NCBI GenBank assembly: GCA_001730015.1 | Contig: MDLA01000081.1 | Location: 35,191-99,190, forward strand | Origin: Chromatiales bacterium (ex Bugula neritina AB1) | GTDB taxonomy: Bacteria > Pseudomonadota > Gammaproteobacteria > Granulosicoccales > Granulosicoccaceae | DNA length: 64,000 nt | Direction: 5' to 3' | Part shown: one piece after another, positions 15,741 through 23,850 of the stretch | Layout: every line of letters begins with the position of its first letter | Position numbering within the stretch: position 1 is the first letter of the stretch | Program-made: the position numbers and the translations under genes | Notes under the pieces: generated by a model | Told to the model about the DNA's origin: nothing | What the model saw: only the letters and a program-made list of their open reading frames with translations | The model's database searches: none

Positions 15741-16760
15741 TTACCCGGCTTGCGAATGATAACCAACCACACGCTGGACCTCATTTGTGGAGCCCATAAT
15801 GACCGGAACCCGCTGGTGCAACGCTGACGGCTCTATCTCCATAATGCGTTCGCGCCCAGTGCTGGCCATACCTCCCGCCTGCTCCACAATAAAACTCATC
15901 GGGTTTGCTTCATAAAGTAACCGCAATTTTCCACCGACACCTTTCGCTTCCATCCGTTGATCCATGGGGTACATAAATATTCCTCCACGGCATAACAACC
16001 GATGAACATCAGCAACCATCGATGCAACCCAGCGCATATTATAATCTTTAGCCAACGGGCCTTCCCTGCCAGCCAGACACTCATCGATATAGCGCTTTAC
16101 CGGTGGCTGCCAGTGGCGACTATAGGACTGGTTTATCGAATATTCATTTGTATCTGCTGGAATTCTGATATCCGGCATGGTGAGCAGGAAGTCGCCAGTG
16201 CTCGGATCGAGTGTAAATCCGTTAACGCCCCTGCCGGTCGTGAGTACCAGCATGGTGGATGTACCATACAGGCAGTAGCCGGCACAAACTTGCCTGGCAC
16301 CAGCCTGCAGGAAGTGCTCGTCTTTTACATCGGTGACGCCTTCCGGCAGCTCCAGGATCGAGAAAATCGTGCCAACCGATACATTGATATCTATGTTGGA
16401 CGAGCCATCGAGCGGGTCGAACGTAATCAGATACCGACCACGCGGGTATTTATCAGGAACAGGCAGGCAATTGTCCATTTCCTCTGATGCCATACCGGCT
16501 AGATAGCCACACCACTCAGTCGACTCAATAAAGAGTTCGTTTGACAGGATATCGAGTTTTTTTTGCTGTTCTCCCTGCACATTCTGCGTATTGGCCGACC
16601 CCATCGCCTCATTGGCGAGCTCGCCATTGCCAGTGAGATGAGCAATTTTTTTGCAGGCGGAAATAACCTCCAGAAGCAAGCCCGTCAGCTTTCCGCTGGC
16701 AAACGGATGCTCACGCTGTTCTTCTGATATAAATTTGTAAAAAGAGGTACGTTGCGACAT
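15741..16760 (-). CDS. fbp: Fructose-1,6-bisphosphatase, class I
   Basis: The 339-residue protein is a full-length class I Fbp. It shows [21 protein letters not shown] (the metal-binding DPLDGSSN motif), [31 protein letters not shown] and [20 protein letters not shown]. It removes the C1 phosphate of fructose 1,6-bisphosphate in gluconeogenesis. Its presence fits an organism that grows on organic acids, as the TRAP systems suggest. Possibly co-transcribed with ycgN downstream. Confidence 0.97.
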   Translation of the reverse strand: MSQRTSFYKFISEEQREHPFASGKLTGLLLEVISACKKIAHLTGNGELANEAMGSANTQNVQGEQQKKLDILSNELFIESTEWCGYLAGMASEEMDNCLPVPDKYPRGRYLITFDPLDGSSNIDINVSVGTIFSILELPEGVTDVKDEHFLQAGARQVCAGYCLYGTSTMLVLTTGRGVNGFTLDPSTGDFLLTMPDIRIPADTNEYSINQSYSRHWQPPVKRYIDECLAGREGPLAKDYNMRWVASMVADVHRLLCRGGIFMYPMDQRMEAKGVGGKLRLLYEANPMSFIVEQAGGMASTGRERIMEIEPSALHQRVPVIMGSTNEVQRVVGYHSQAG

Positions 16761-16835
16761 GTTGATCCGCTCCCGTTGAAAAACTAATAGGTATTCCGCC
16801 GTTGCAGAAAGGCCGTGTCCAATGCAACTTCAATG

Positions 16836-17006
16836 CTAGATTTCTACCATTTCGAAATCTTCGCGACCAACTCCGCAGTCCGGGCACTCCCAGTCATCGG
16901 GTACGTCTTCCCACAGCGTGCCTGCTGCAATACCTTCATCGGGTGCGCCGAGTTCCTCATCGTAAATCCAGCCGCAAACCACGCACATGTATTTTTTATA
17001 CGTCAC
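16836..17006 (-). CDS. rubA: Rubredoxin (short gene)
   Basis: A 56-residue reading frame on the minus strand starts with GTG at 17006, preceded by GAGAG with seven bases between. The product reads MTYKKYMCVVCGWIYDEE near the N terminus and WECPDCGVGREDFEMVEI at the C terminus. The two C-x-x-C-G pairs (CVVCG and CPDCG) are the iron ligands of rubredoxin, and aromatic core residues Tyr, Trp and Phe are present. It is a small one-electron carrier, for example for an alkane hydroxylase or a peroxide-reducing system. It lies back to back with hemL, an arrangement seen in other proteobacteria. Confidence 0.95.
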   Translation of the reverse strand: MTYKKYMCVVCGWIYDEELGAPDEGIAAGTLWEDVPDDWECPDCGVGREDFEMVEI

Positions 17007-17329
17007 TATCGGTCTCTCAAATCGCTACGACTCACCAATTACTGCAATAATCCACAAGTAACACGAACACCAGACGGCGCAGAGAGCGCTGCAGTATTAT
17101 CCTGATCCGGCCTGGTGAGCCGCACAGGAACCAGCAATTTGTCGAGTGCCTCTTTGGCGTACAAGCGGTATTATGTCTGTCTGTCGACCGTTAGGTAATT
17201 AGCTTCCATCCATAAAACCGCTTTAAAATTTCAGGAATCTAATCAACATGCCGTTCGCGGGATCTTCAAATCTGCAACAGGCACGCACACCTCACCGTTG
17301 TAACCCGTCACATTTACACAGGGCACCAC
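17007..17329. other. Divergent intergenic region between rubredoxin and hemL
   Basis: About 320 bases hold the promoters of both divergent genes. I see no open frame with family resemblance, no RNA gene and no strong hairpin. The segment before hemL is rich in short pyrimidine runs, and no strong Shine-Dalgarno precedes the hemL ATG. Confidence 0.5.
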
Positions 17330-18610
17330 ATGGCTAATTCAGAAACACTCTTCAAACAGGCACAACAGCACATACCCGGCGGTGTAAACTCTCCGGTTCG
17401 TGCGTTCAAAAGTGTCGGTGGAACACCGCTCTTCGTCAGTCGAGCAGAAGGTGCCTATCTTTTTGATGCCAACGACCAGCGCTACATTGACTACATCGGA
17501 TCATGGGGCCCGATGGTTGCCGGCCACTCTCATCCGAAAGTACTGGAGGCAGTTATCGACGCCGCCCGCTCCGGCCTGAGCTACGGCGCACCAACAGAAA
17601 TCGAGACCCGCATGGCCGCTCGAGTCTGTGAGCTGATGCCTTCGATGGATATGGTCAGGATGGTCAGTTCCGGCACAGAAGCCACCATGAGCGCGATTCG
17701 GCTCGCACGCGGTTTCACCGGGCGCGATAAAATCATTAAATTCGAAGGGTGCTACCACGGCCATTCAGATTGCCTGCTGGTAAATGCCGGCTCCGGCGCA
17801 CTGACTCTCGGCATACCGAGCTCACCGGGCGTTCCAGCATCGGTTGTCGAGCACACACTGACCCTGCCTTACAACGACACCGAAGCCGTTAAGGAATTAT
17901 TCAGCCGTGTCGGTGAGCAGATCGCCTGCATCATTGTCGAACCGGTTGCAGGAAACATGAACTGCATCCCTCCCGAGCCGGGCTTTCTGGAAGCACTGCG
18001 CAGCTGCTGCGATGAACACGGCAGTGTGCTCATCTTTGATGAAGTCATGACCGGCTTTCGAGTGGCACGTGGCGGCGCACAGGAAATCTATGGCGTTACC
18101 CCCGATATGACCGCACTGGGGAAAATCATCGGTGGTGGTATGCCGGTTGGCGCTTTTGGCGGACGCAGTGAAATCATGCATCATCTGGCACCAGTTGGAC
18201 CGGTGTATCAGGCTGGTACCTTATCTGGTAACCCAGTGGCTATGGCAGCTGGCCTGGCAACACTCGAAATAATCGGTGAAGACGGTTTTCACGATTCACT
18301 GGGCAATAAAGTAAATAAATTGCTCGCTGGAATCACTGATGCCGCCAGCAAGGCGGGCGTTCCACTTTGCACTAACCAGGTAGGTGGTATGTTCGGGATA
18401 TTCTTCACAGATCAAACCAGTGTCAGTCGCTTTGAACAGGTAATGGCGTGCGATGCTGAGAAATTTAAATCATTTTTTCATCATATGCTTGAAAGCCATA
18501 TTTACCTGGCGCCTTCCGCATTCGAAGCGGGCTTCATCTCTAATGCGCATACTGACTCAGACATCGATGAAACGATCACCGCTGCTGCAAGTGCATTTGC
18601 AAAACTATAA
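17330..18610 (+). CDS. hemL: Glutamate-1-semialdehyde 2,1-aminomutase
   Basis: The 426-residue protein is a full-length class III PLP enzyme. Motifs are [20 protein letters not shown] at the N terminus, [44 protein letters not shown] and the PLP lysine in [18 protein letters not shown]. It converts glutamate 1-semialdehyde to 5-aminolevulinate in the C5 route to tetrapyrroles. The next gene follows after 39 bases and may be read with it. Confidence 0.97.
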   Translation: MANSETLFKQAQQHIPGGVNSPVRAFKSVGGTPLFVSRAEGAYLFDANDQRYIDYIGSWGPMVAGHSHPKVLEAVIDAARSGLSYGAPTEIETRMAARVCELMPSMDMVRMVSSGTEATMSAIRLARGFTGRDKIIKFEGCYHGHSDCLLVNAGSGALTLGIPSSPGVPASVVEHTLTLPYNDTEAVKELFSRVGEQIACIIVEPVAGNMNCIPPEPGFLEALRSCCDEHGSVLIFDEVMTGFRVARGGAQEIYGVTPDMTALGKIIGGGMPVGAFGGRSEIMHHLAPVGPVYQAGTLSGNPVAMAAGLATLEIIGEDGFHDSLGNKVNKLLAGITDAASKAGVPLCTNQVGGMFGIFFTDQTSVSRFEQVMACDAEKFKSFFHHMLESHIYLAPSAFEAGFISNAHTDSDIDETITAAASAFAKL

Positions 18611-18649
18611 TCAGATTTAATCACAACCGGACAAAGACGGAACAACACC

Positions 18650-19573
18650 ATGGCAACAGGTACGCACGAGTACAACGACGATGAACGCAATGCGAGCATT
18701 CAGATAAACGTTAATGGCGAACTGTTTCCACGCAATGAAGCCAAAGTGTCTGTCTTTGACAGCGGCTTTGTACTAGGCGATGGAGTCTGGGAGGGCCTGC
18801 GTCTGCACGAAGGAAAGCTGGTTTTTCTAGAACAGCACCTGGACAGACTATGGGAAGGCGCCAAAGCGCTGGACTTCGAGCCCGGTATCAGCCAGAAAGA
18901 ACTGACACAACGTCTAAACGACACTCTGGCAGCGAACAATATGCACAGTGATGTGCACATACGCTTAATGGTCTCGCGCGGAATCAAGGCAACACCCTAC
19001 CAGGATCCACGGGTAACCATATCAGCACCGACCATTGTGATTATCGCCGAATACAAATCACCCAAGCCATCCACGTTAAGCAAAGGGGTTGAATTATTCA
19101 CTGTTCATGTGCGACGAGGCGGCCCTGATATCCAGGACCCGCAGATCAATAGCCATTCAAAATTAAACTGCATCATTGCCTGCATTCAGGCAACCAAAGC
19201 CGGAGCCGATGAAGCACTGATGCTGGATACTCAGGGTTTCGTTGCAACCTGTAATTCCACCCACTTTTTTATAATTAAAAACGGCGAAGTATGGACTTCA
19301 AGCGGTAATTATTGTCTGCACGGCATCACCCGCGGCAATGTTATTGATCTGTGCAAAAGCAATGGTATCACGGTGCACGAAAAAACGTTCAGCCTGACTG
19401 AAACCTACAGTGCCGAAGAAGCATTTGTTACCGGAACCTTTGCAGGTATAGCACCGGTTACGCAAATAGACGGAAGGAAGATCGGCACTGGCAAACGTGG
19501 AACGCAAACCAAAAAACTGCAGGATCTGTATCTGCAGTTACTGGATACCGAAGCTGGTATCACGCGCGTATAG
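18650..19573 (+). CDS. Class IV PLP aminotransferase (IlvE/DAAT-like)
   Basis: The 307-residue protein has the fold-type IV pattern: VSVFDSGFVLGDGVWEGLR (residues about 35-53), HLDRLWEGAKAL, the PLP lysine in NSHSKLNCIIACIQA, ADEALMLDTQGFVATCNSTH and GITRGNVIDLC. It belongs with branched-chain and D-amino-acid aminotransferases and 4-amino-4-deoxychorismate lyases; the substrate is not decided by sequence. It is two bases from the sulfotransferase-like gene, so the pair is an operon. Such pairs recur in other genomes, but their joint role is unclear. Confidence 0.87.
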   Translation: MATGTHEYNDDERNASIQINVNGELFPRNEAKVSVFDSGFVLGDGVWEGLRLHEGKLVFLEQHLDRLWEGAKALDFEPGISQKELTQRLNDTLAANNMHSDVHIRLMVSRGIKATPYQDPRVTISAPTIVIIAEYKSPKPSTLSKGVELFTVHVRRGGPDIQDPQINSHSKLNCIIACIQATKAGADEALMLDTQGFVATCNSTHFFIIKNGEVWTSSGNYCLHGITRGNVIDLCKSNGITVHEKTFSLTETYSAEEAFVTGTFAGIAPVTQIDGRKIGTGKRGTQTKKLQDLYLQLLDTEAGITRV

Positions 19574-19575
19574 CC

Positions 19576-20325
19576 ATGAACACTTCTGCGTATAAATCTA
19601 TAACGCGAATCGCCATGTGGTCGGGGCCTCGCAATATATCCACCGCGTTGATGCGCGCCTGGGAGAACCGTGCAGATACATTCGTAACGGATGAACCGTT
19701 CTACGCGTACTACCTCACAAACACGGATGTCGACCATCCGGGTCGAGCCGACATAATCCGTACACAGCCAACGCAATGGCAGGAAGTTGCTCACCGATGC
19801 ACTACCGGCACTGCCACTACCGAAACTATTCACTACCAGAAGCACATGACCCAACACATGTTACCAACAATCAAAATGGACTGGCTGGAAAAGCTGGTGA
19901 ATATTTTTCTAATTCGCTCACCACAGGCTGTGGCCAGTTCCTATGCTAAAGCCAGACCCGATCTAACAGCTTCAGACCTGGGCTTTGAGCAACAGCACCG
20001 GCTGTATCAGCACGTGCTGAATCATGTCGATAGTAATCCACTGGTGATCAATTCAGATGATGTGCGCAATCACCCCGAACAGGCACTGAGCGCAATGTGC
20101 CGCAAAGCCGGAATCGCTTTTGATCAGGCCATGCTTACGTGGAGAAAAGGACGACGCGAATCGGATGGCATCTGGGCTCCCCACTGGTATAAAAATGTAG
20201 AGGACTCAACCGGCTTTCAGCCAACCACTGCAACTCCAATAGAGCTTGATGAAACGCAAACAAAAATTGCCGACCTATGCCAGCCCTACTACGATGAAAT
20301 GCTCAGCCGATGTCAGAAATTCTAA
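19576..20325 (+). CDS. Sulfotransferase-like P-loop protein
   Basis: The 249-residue protein starts with MWSGPRNISTALMRAWENR, which has the form of the 5'-phosphosulfate-binding loop of the sulfotransferase family. Later it has VNIFLIRSPQAVASSYAKAR (the 3'-phosphate-binding region) and a C-terminal KNVEDSTGF. By family it could transfer sulfate from PAPS, though many bacterial members of this branch have no proven activity. It begins two bases after the aminotransferase stop, and co-expression implies a related small-molecule substrate. Confidence 0.7.
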   Translation: MNTSAYKSITRIAMWSGPRNISTALMRAWENRADTFVTDEPFYAYYLTNTDVDHPGRADIIRTQPTQWQEVAHRCTTGTATTETIHYQKHMTQHMLPTIKMDWLEKLVNIFLIRSPQAVASSYAKARPDLTASDLGFEQQHRLYQHVLNHVDSNPLVINSDDVRNHPEQALSAMCRKAGIAFDQAMLTWRKGRRESDGIWAPHWYKNVEDSTGFQPTTATPIELDETQTKIADLCQPYYDEMLSRCQKF

Positions 20326-20463
20326 TTCATGAACCGGGCGGACGCTCACTACACAATCCGGAAATCCGATCATTGCCGGAATATATAGATACTGCCGCAT
20401 CCCACTTACGCAACAATAAGCACCGGTTGCTACAATTCAACTCCTAAAATCAAAGGCCCGAAA

Positions 20464-21228
20464 ATGACAAACGAAGTCACTACTGAAATTCGCGATCGCG
20501 TAATGATCATTACACTTAACCGACCCGATGCCATGAATGCAGTTAATCAGGCACTGTCAAACGAACTCGCCGCAGCACTGGATCAGCTCGACAATGAAGC
20601 TTCGGTTTCTGTTGGTGTACTCACTGGCAACGGACGCGGGTTCTGCGCCGGCATGGATTTAAAAGAATATGTCAGTACCGGCTTACCCACAGTACCCGGT
20701 CGCGGATTCGGCGGCATAGTTGAAAAAGGCTCCAGAAAACCCCTTATCAGCGCAGTCGAGGGTTTTGCGCTGGCCGGTGGGCTGGAACTGGCTCTCGGAA
20801 CAGACCTGATCGTAGCTGCTAAAGGTGCTAAATTCGGAATACCGGAAGTTAGCGTCGGTTTGTTTGCAGCCGCCGGAGCTCTACTGCGCCTGCCCAGAGC
20901 ACTGCCCTATGCCAGAGCAATGAAAATGGCTCTGACAGCCGAGCCCATGCTGGCGGAAGAAGCTTATCAGTTCGGCCTGGTTGCCGAGCTGTGCGAAAAA
21001 GGCGAAGCATTGAATACCGCAATTGATCTCGCCAACCGTATAGCCAAAAACGCACCTCTGGGCCTTATTGCCTCAAAAGAGCTAGTGCGTGAAATGCAGG
21101 GCCGCACGGAAGCCGAGTTCTGGGAATTTCAGGCGACTCAGGTCGAGCAGGTATTCAACAGCGCTGATGGTAAAGAAGGAGCCACCGCATTTGCTGAGAA
21201 GCGTGCGCCCAACTGGACTGGCAGCTGA
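20464..21228 (+). CDS. Enoyl-CoA hydratase/isomerase family protein (crotonase)
   Basis: The 254-residue protein is a typical crotonase. It shows ITLNRPDAMNAVNQAL, the oxyanion-hole segment GRGFCAGMDLKEY, then SAVEGFALAGGLELALGTDL and FGIPEVSVGLFAAAGAL. In the last segment the second catalytic Glu of hydratases is not clearly conserved (GLFAAAGA rather than G-x-x-P/A-G-x-GG), so isomerase or another crotonase activity is as likely as hydration. The gene stands alone, 138 bases after the sulfotransferase-like gene, and ends in a strong hairpin. Confidence 0.9.
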   Translation: MTNEVTTEIRDRVMIITLNRPDAMNAVNQALSNELAAALDQLDNEASVSVGVLTGNGRGFCAGMDLKEYVSTGLPTVPGRGFGGIVEKGSRKPLISAVEGFALAGGLELALGTDLIVAAKGAKFGIPEVSVGLFAAAGALLRLPRALPYARAMKMALTAEPMLAEEAYQFGLVAELCEKGEALNTAIDLANRIAKNAPLGLIASKELVREMQGRTEAEFWEFQATQVEQVFNSADGKEGATAFAEKRAPNWTGS

Positions 21229-21240
21229 ATCACCGGCAAA

Positions 21241-21268
21241 GTCGCCACAAACCAACCTTTGTGGCGAC
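21241..21268 (+). terminator. Strong hairpin after the crotonase gene
   Basis: A perfect 11-bp stem (GTCGCCACAAA with TTTGTGGCGAC) and a six-base loop lie 12 bases after the stop. The T tract is absent, so termination may depend on Rho or be weak. Confidence 0.6.
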
Positions 21269-21655
21269 CGCCAGGCAACCAAAATTGCGCACTGCACCCA
21301 AGCCACAGCCGGCTAACGAGATCAATACACGGTAATCAGCAGTTATCCAGAGTTGTCGATGCAAAACAACCCGAAATCGACATTTGCAATCTACATGAGA
21401 ACAATATTGATAACCCGAAAACCGATTCACAAGCGTTGAACACAATATCAACGGTGCAATTATATGCGCAGCTGCGCTCCTTAACCTGTTTCCGTCTTGA
21501 AGAACGTCGTTGTATAGAAAAACAATGCCTTCACATGCCGCAACCAGTAACCACTATAGAACCAGACGGAAACAGCAGCCGGATCGTCTTGCGTCCCGTG
21601 TCTCAGCCTGTAAACTCCGTATTTGAATTTTGTAAATATTGCAGGGAATCCCGGA
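21269..21655. other. Upstream region of the Dlt-like cluster, no gene seen
   Basis: About 390 bases between the crotonase hairpin and the ACP start hold no recognisable gene. A frame of 135 codons (21259-21666) crosses it but starts inside the hairpin and resembles no family. The region is more AT-rich than its neighbours and probably carries the promoter of the ACP-decarboxylase operon. Confidence 0.5.
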
Positions 21656-21892
21656 TTGATAACTGAAGAAGCAGTCAGGCAGTTTATTCAAAATGAGCTG
21701 GACATCGACGACACCTCAATAGCTGGCAGCACACCATTGTTCAGTTCAGGAATGATTGATAGCTTTTCGCTGATTTCTCTCATGAGTTTTATAGAGGATA
21801 ATGGAAACATTCGCGTCAATCCCACCGAAGTAACCCTCGAGAACTTTGATTCTATCGATAAAATATTGGCGTATATCCAGCAAAAAACATGA
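21656..21892 (+). CDS. Acyl carrier protein (DltC-like)
   Basis: The TTG at 21656, with AGGGA at 21643-21647 and eight bases between, gives a 78-residue protein. The upstream TTG at 21623 adds 11 residues and has no ribosome site. The sequence is a phosphopantetheine-binding carrier of four helices, acidic, with the attachment serine in GMIDSFSLISLM. It should carry an acyl or aminoacyl thioester. Its stop overlaps the start of the PLP decarboxylase (ATGA). With the downstream AMP-ligase, SGNH protein, microprotein and MBOAT it corresponds to DltC of the Gram-positive D-alanylation pathway. Confidence 0.85.
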   Translation: MITEEAVRQFIQNELDIDDTSIAGSTPLFSSGMIDSFSLISLMSFIEDNGNIRVNPTEVTLENFDSIDKILAYIQQKT

Positions 21893-23130
21893 TTGCAACA
21901 AACCCTGACTGGTCCGCACTACATACCTTCGTAGAGAATATCAGCTCCGATGACCAAACCCCGTGTTACGTATATAATGACGAACTGCAACGTTTAAGAG
22001 TCAACCAGCTTCACACCCTGTTTTCAGATCAGTTTTCCCTAAGCTACGCTGTAAAGGCGAACCCCAACCCGAAAATTCTTGGCACGTTTAACGAATTGAT
22101 CAAACACTTCGACGCCTCCTCTATAGGCGAAGTCAGGCTCGCCATCAGCGCAGGCGCGGCGCCAGAGAATATTACCTTCACCGGGCCGGCAAAAAAAAAG
22201 TCAGAAATTAGACAGGCAATAGAACTTGGCATTGGCGCATTGGTTATTGAATCAGCAAGAGAGGCCGATCTCGCTGCAGCACTTTGCAGGACCCTCAATC
22301 GAACGCAGAATATACTGGTTAGAATTAATCCTGCAAACACGCCAAAACTTTTTTCTGCAAAGATGGCGGGTAAACACAGTCAGTTTGGAGTGGATGAAAA
22401 AAACCTGGAAACTAACCTCGGTTCGATCCTGGCGCACAAAGAACTGACCCTCGATGGATTCCACATTTATTCAGGTACAAATTGCCTGGCAGTTGATGCG
22501 CTGGTAGAGAACTTTCAATCAATGCTTGAATCGTTTAAAAAAGCATCTCAATGGGCAAATATAAACCCGCGCCGACTCATTTTTGGAAGTGGATTCGGCG
22601 TACCGTATTTCTCCGGAGAAACAGAACTGCACATACTGACAGCAGCAAAGCAGATCAATGCACTTATAGATCAGTTTACAGCTGGTCAGAATTTTCGTCA
22701 CACCCGATGCATACTTGAGCTCGGGCGCTGGTTAATTGCTCCCTGTGGTGTGCTATTAACCAGCGTGGTCAGTAAGAAGAGCACCGAAGATGTGGAATTT
22801 AGAATTTGCGATGCCGGTTTCAACAATCACCTGGCAGCTTGCGGCTTAATGGGCACAGTCATCCGCAGGAATTGGGCAATTGAAAATCTGAGCAGCAGCA
22901 CAGGCACAAAAAAACTGTTTACACTGGTCGGCCCTCTTTGTACATCTATTGACCTTATCGCACAGGGTATCGAGTTACCTGATACGAATATTGGCGACGT
23001 TCTGGCCATCCCCATGTCCGGTGCCTATGGCTATAGCGCGAGTCCGCTAAATTTTATCAGCCACCCTCCACCGACTGAATATCTTATTCGAAACAATACA
23101 ATGCACAACATAACCACGACGCATAGTTAA
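21889..23130 (+). CDS. Fold-type-III PLP decarboxylase (Orn/DAP/Arg decarboxylase family)
   Basis: This 413-residue protein has the alanine-racemase-like barrel with the PLP lysine in LSYAVKANPNP. Other motifs are FDASSIGEVRLAI, HIYSGTNCL, the phosphate-binding GSGFGVPYF, ELGRWLIAP and the catalytic cysteine in LVGPLCTSIDLI, ending GAYGYSASPLNFISHP. The nearest groups are LysA/ornithine decarboxylase and the decarboxylases that accompany AMP-ligases and ACPs in exosortase-associated clusters. In butirosin synthesis a related enzyme (BtrK) decarboxylates glutamate bound to an ACP. Coupling to the ACP gene suggests a similar on-carrier decarboxylation here. The substrate is unknown. Confidence 0.88.
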   Translation: MIATNPDWSALHTFVENISSDDQTPCYVYNDELQRLRVNQLHTLFSDQFSLSYAVKANPNPKILGTFNELIKHFDASSIGEVRLAISAGAAPENITFTGPAKKKSEIRQAIELGIGALVIESAREADLAAALCRTLNRTQNILVRINPANTPKLFSAKMAGKHSQFGVDEKNLETNLGSILAHKELTLDGFHIYSGTNCLAVDALVENFQSMLESFKKASQWANINPRRLIFGSGFGVPYFSGETELHILTAAKQINALIDQFTAGQNFRHTRCILELGRWLIAPCGVLLTSVVSKKSTEDVEFRICDAGFNNHLAACGLMGTVIRRNWAIENLSSSTGTKKLFTLVGPLCTSIDLIAQGIELPDTNIGDVLAIPMSGAYGYSASPLNFISHPPPTEYLIRNNTMHNITTTHS

Positions 23131-23269
23131 CGGGCATCTGCACTATTTAGTTATAACGTAGAAACCTACGTCCTCAGGACGTGGTCAGAGGACTAAGGCT
23201 TTGCCGATGGTCCAACTCAATGGTATTCCTATATTGAGCTGTCCCCACAGCCTCAAAAGAGGAAAACCA

Positions 23270-23704
23270 ATGAGTCGATTCAAGAAGTTATCACATACAA
23301 TTTGGCACTGTCACTATCATTTTGTCTGGACCCCGAAATATCGGTATCGTGTGCTGCAGGGAGCTGTAAAACAGGAGGCAGAAAATTGTATCCGGGCATT
23401 TTCGGAGCAAAAGAAGTGTGAGATTGTGGAGTTAAATGTACAAATAGATCATGTTCACTTGATTGTAGCGATCCCACCGAAGCTGTCGGTGTCGGATTAT
23501 GCAGGAATAGTGAAGGGGAGGTCGGCGATCCGAATATTAGGAAGGTTTAAGGCGTTGAGACGTAAGCCGTACTGGGGAAACCATTTCTGGACGAAAGGAT
23601 ACTGTGTGGATACGGTTGGTTTGGACATGGAGAAGATCCAGGCATACGTCAAGTATCAGGATGCAAAAGATAAGCAATATGAACAACGTCAACTATGCCT
23701 ATAA
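23270..23704 (+). CDS. tnpA: IS200/IS605 transposase TnpA (Y1-type)
   Basis: The ATG at 23270 follows AGAGGAAAA and gives 144 residues, the usual TnpA length; the open frame before it is the IS left end. The HUH motif is visible as IDHVHLIV, and the C-terminal helix AYVKYQDA carries the candidate nucleophilic tyrosine. SHTIWHCHYHFVWTPKYR at the N terminus is typical of the family. The gene is intact, so the element may be active. There is no TnpB accessory gene. Confidence 0.96.
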   Translation: MSRFKKLSHTIWHCHYHFVWTPKYRYRVLQGAVKQEAENCIRAFSEQKKCEIVELNVQIDHVHLIVAIPPKLSVSDYAGIVKGRSAIRILGRFKALRRKPYWGNHFWTKGYCVDTVGLDMEKIQAYVKYQDAKDKQYEQRQLCL

Positions 23705-23785
23705 CCAAAACGGACTGTGGGGAGGTTCAACCCTAGCCGTCTTTGACGGCTAGGCATACTGAGCCCCTCTGGGGCTGACCCAAGC

Positions 23786-23811
23786 CCCTGCGCTCCGCGT
23801 AGGGATTTTTT
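23786..23811 (+). terminator. Terminator at the right edge of the IS
   Basis: CCCTGCGC pairs with GCGTAGGG (one G-T wobble) around a three-base loop and is followed by six T. It should stop transcription from the IS and reduce read-through from the ACP-decarboxylase genes into the ligase gene that starts 40 bases later. Confidence 0.8.
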
Positions 23812-23850
23812 AGTTAAAGTCAAGCGCGACGTAAAAATGAGTAGACCGTA

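Larger units (their letters stand above)
23160..23815 (+). mobile_element. IS200/IS605-family insertion sequence
   Basis: The element consists of a single transposase gene with subterminal hairpins. The left hairpin is ACGTCCT-C-AGGACGT near 23168-23182. The right side has CTAGCCGTC-TTT-GACGGCTAG near 23733-23753 and AGCCCC-TCT-GGGGCT near 23762-23776. Such hairpins are what IS200/IS605 TnpA recognises as single-stranded DNA. There are no inverted terminal repeats and no obvious target duplication, as expected for this family. Exact ends are uncertain by some tens of bases. It sits between the decarboxylase and ligase genes of the Dlt-like cluster. Confidence 0.88.

Noticed and set aside
21259..21666. 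135-codon frame before the ACP gene
   Set aside because: It begins inside the terminator hairpin and overlaps the ACP start out of frame, with no recognisable domain.
23786..23811. Part of the IS right end rather than a terminator
   Set aside because: It may lie at the element boundary, but the GC stem followed by six T is best described as a terminator; the exact IS end cannot be set from one copy.
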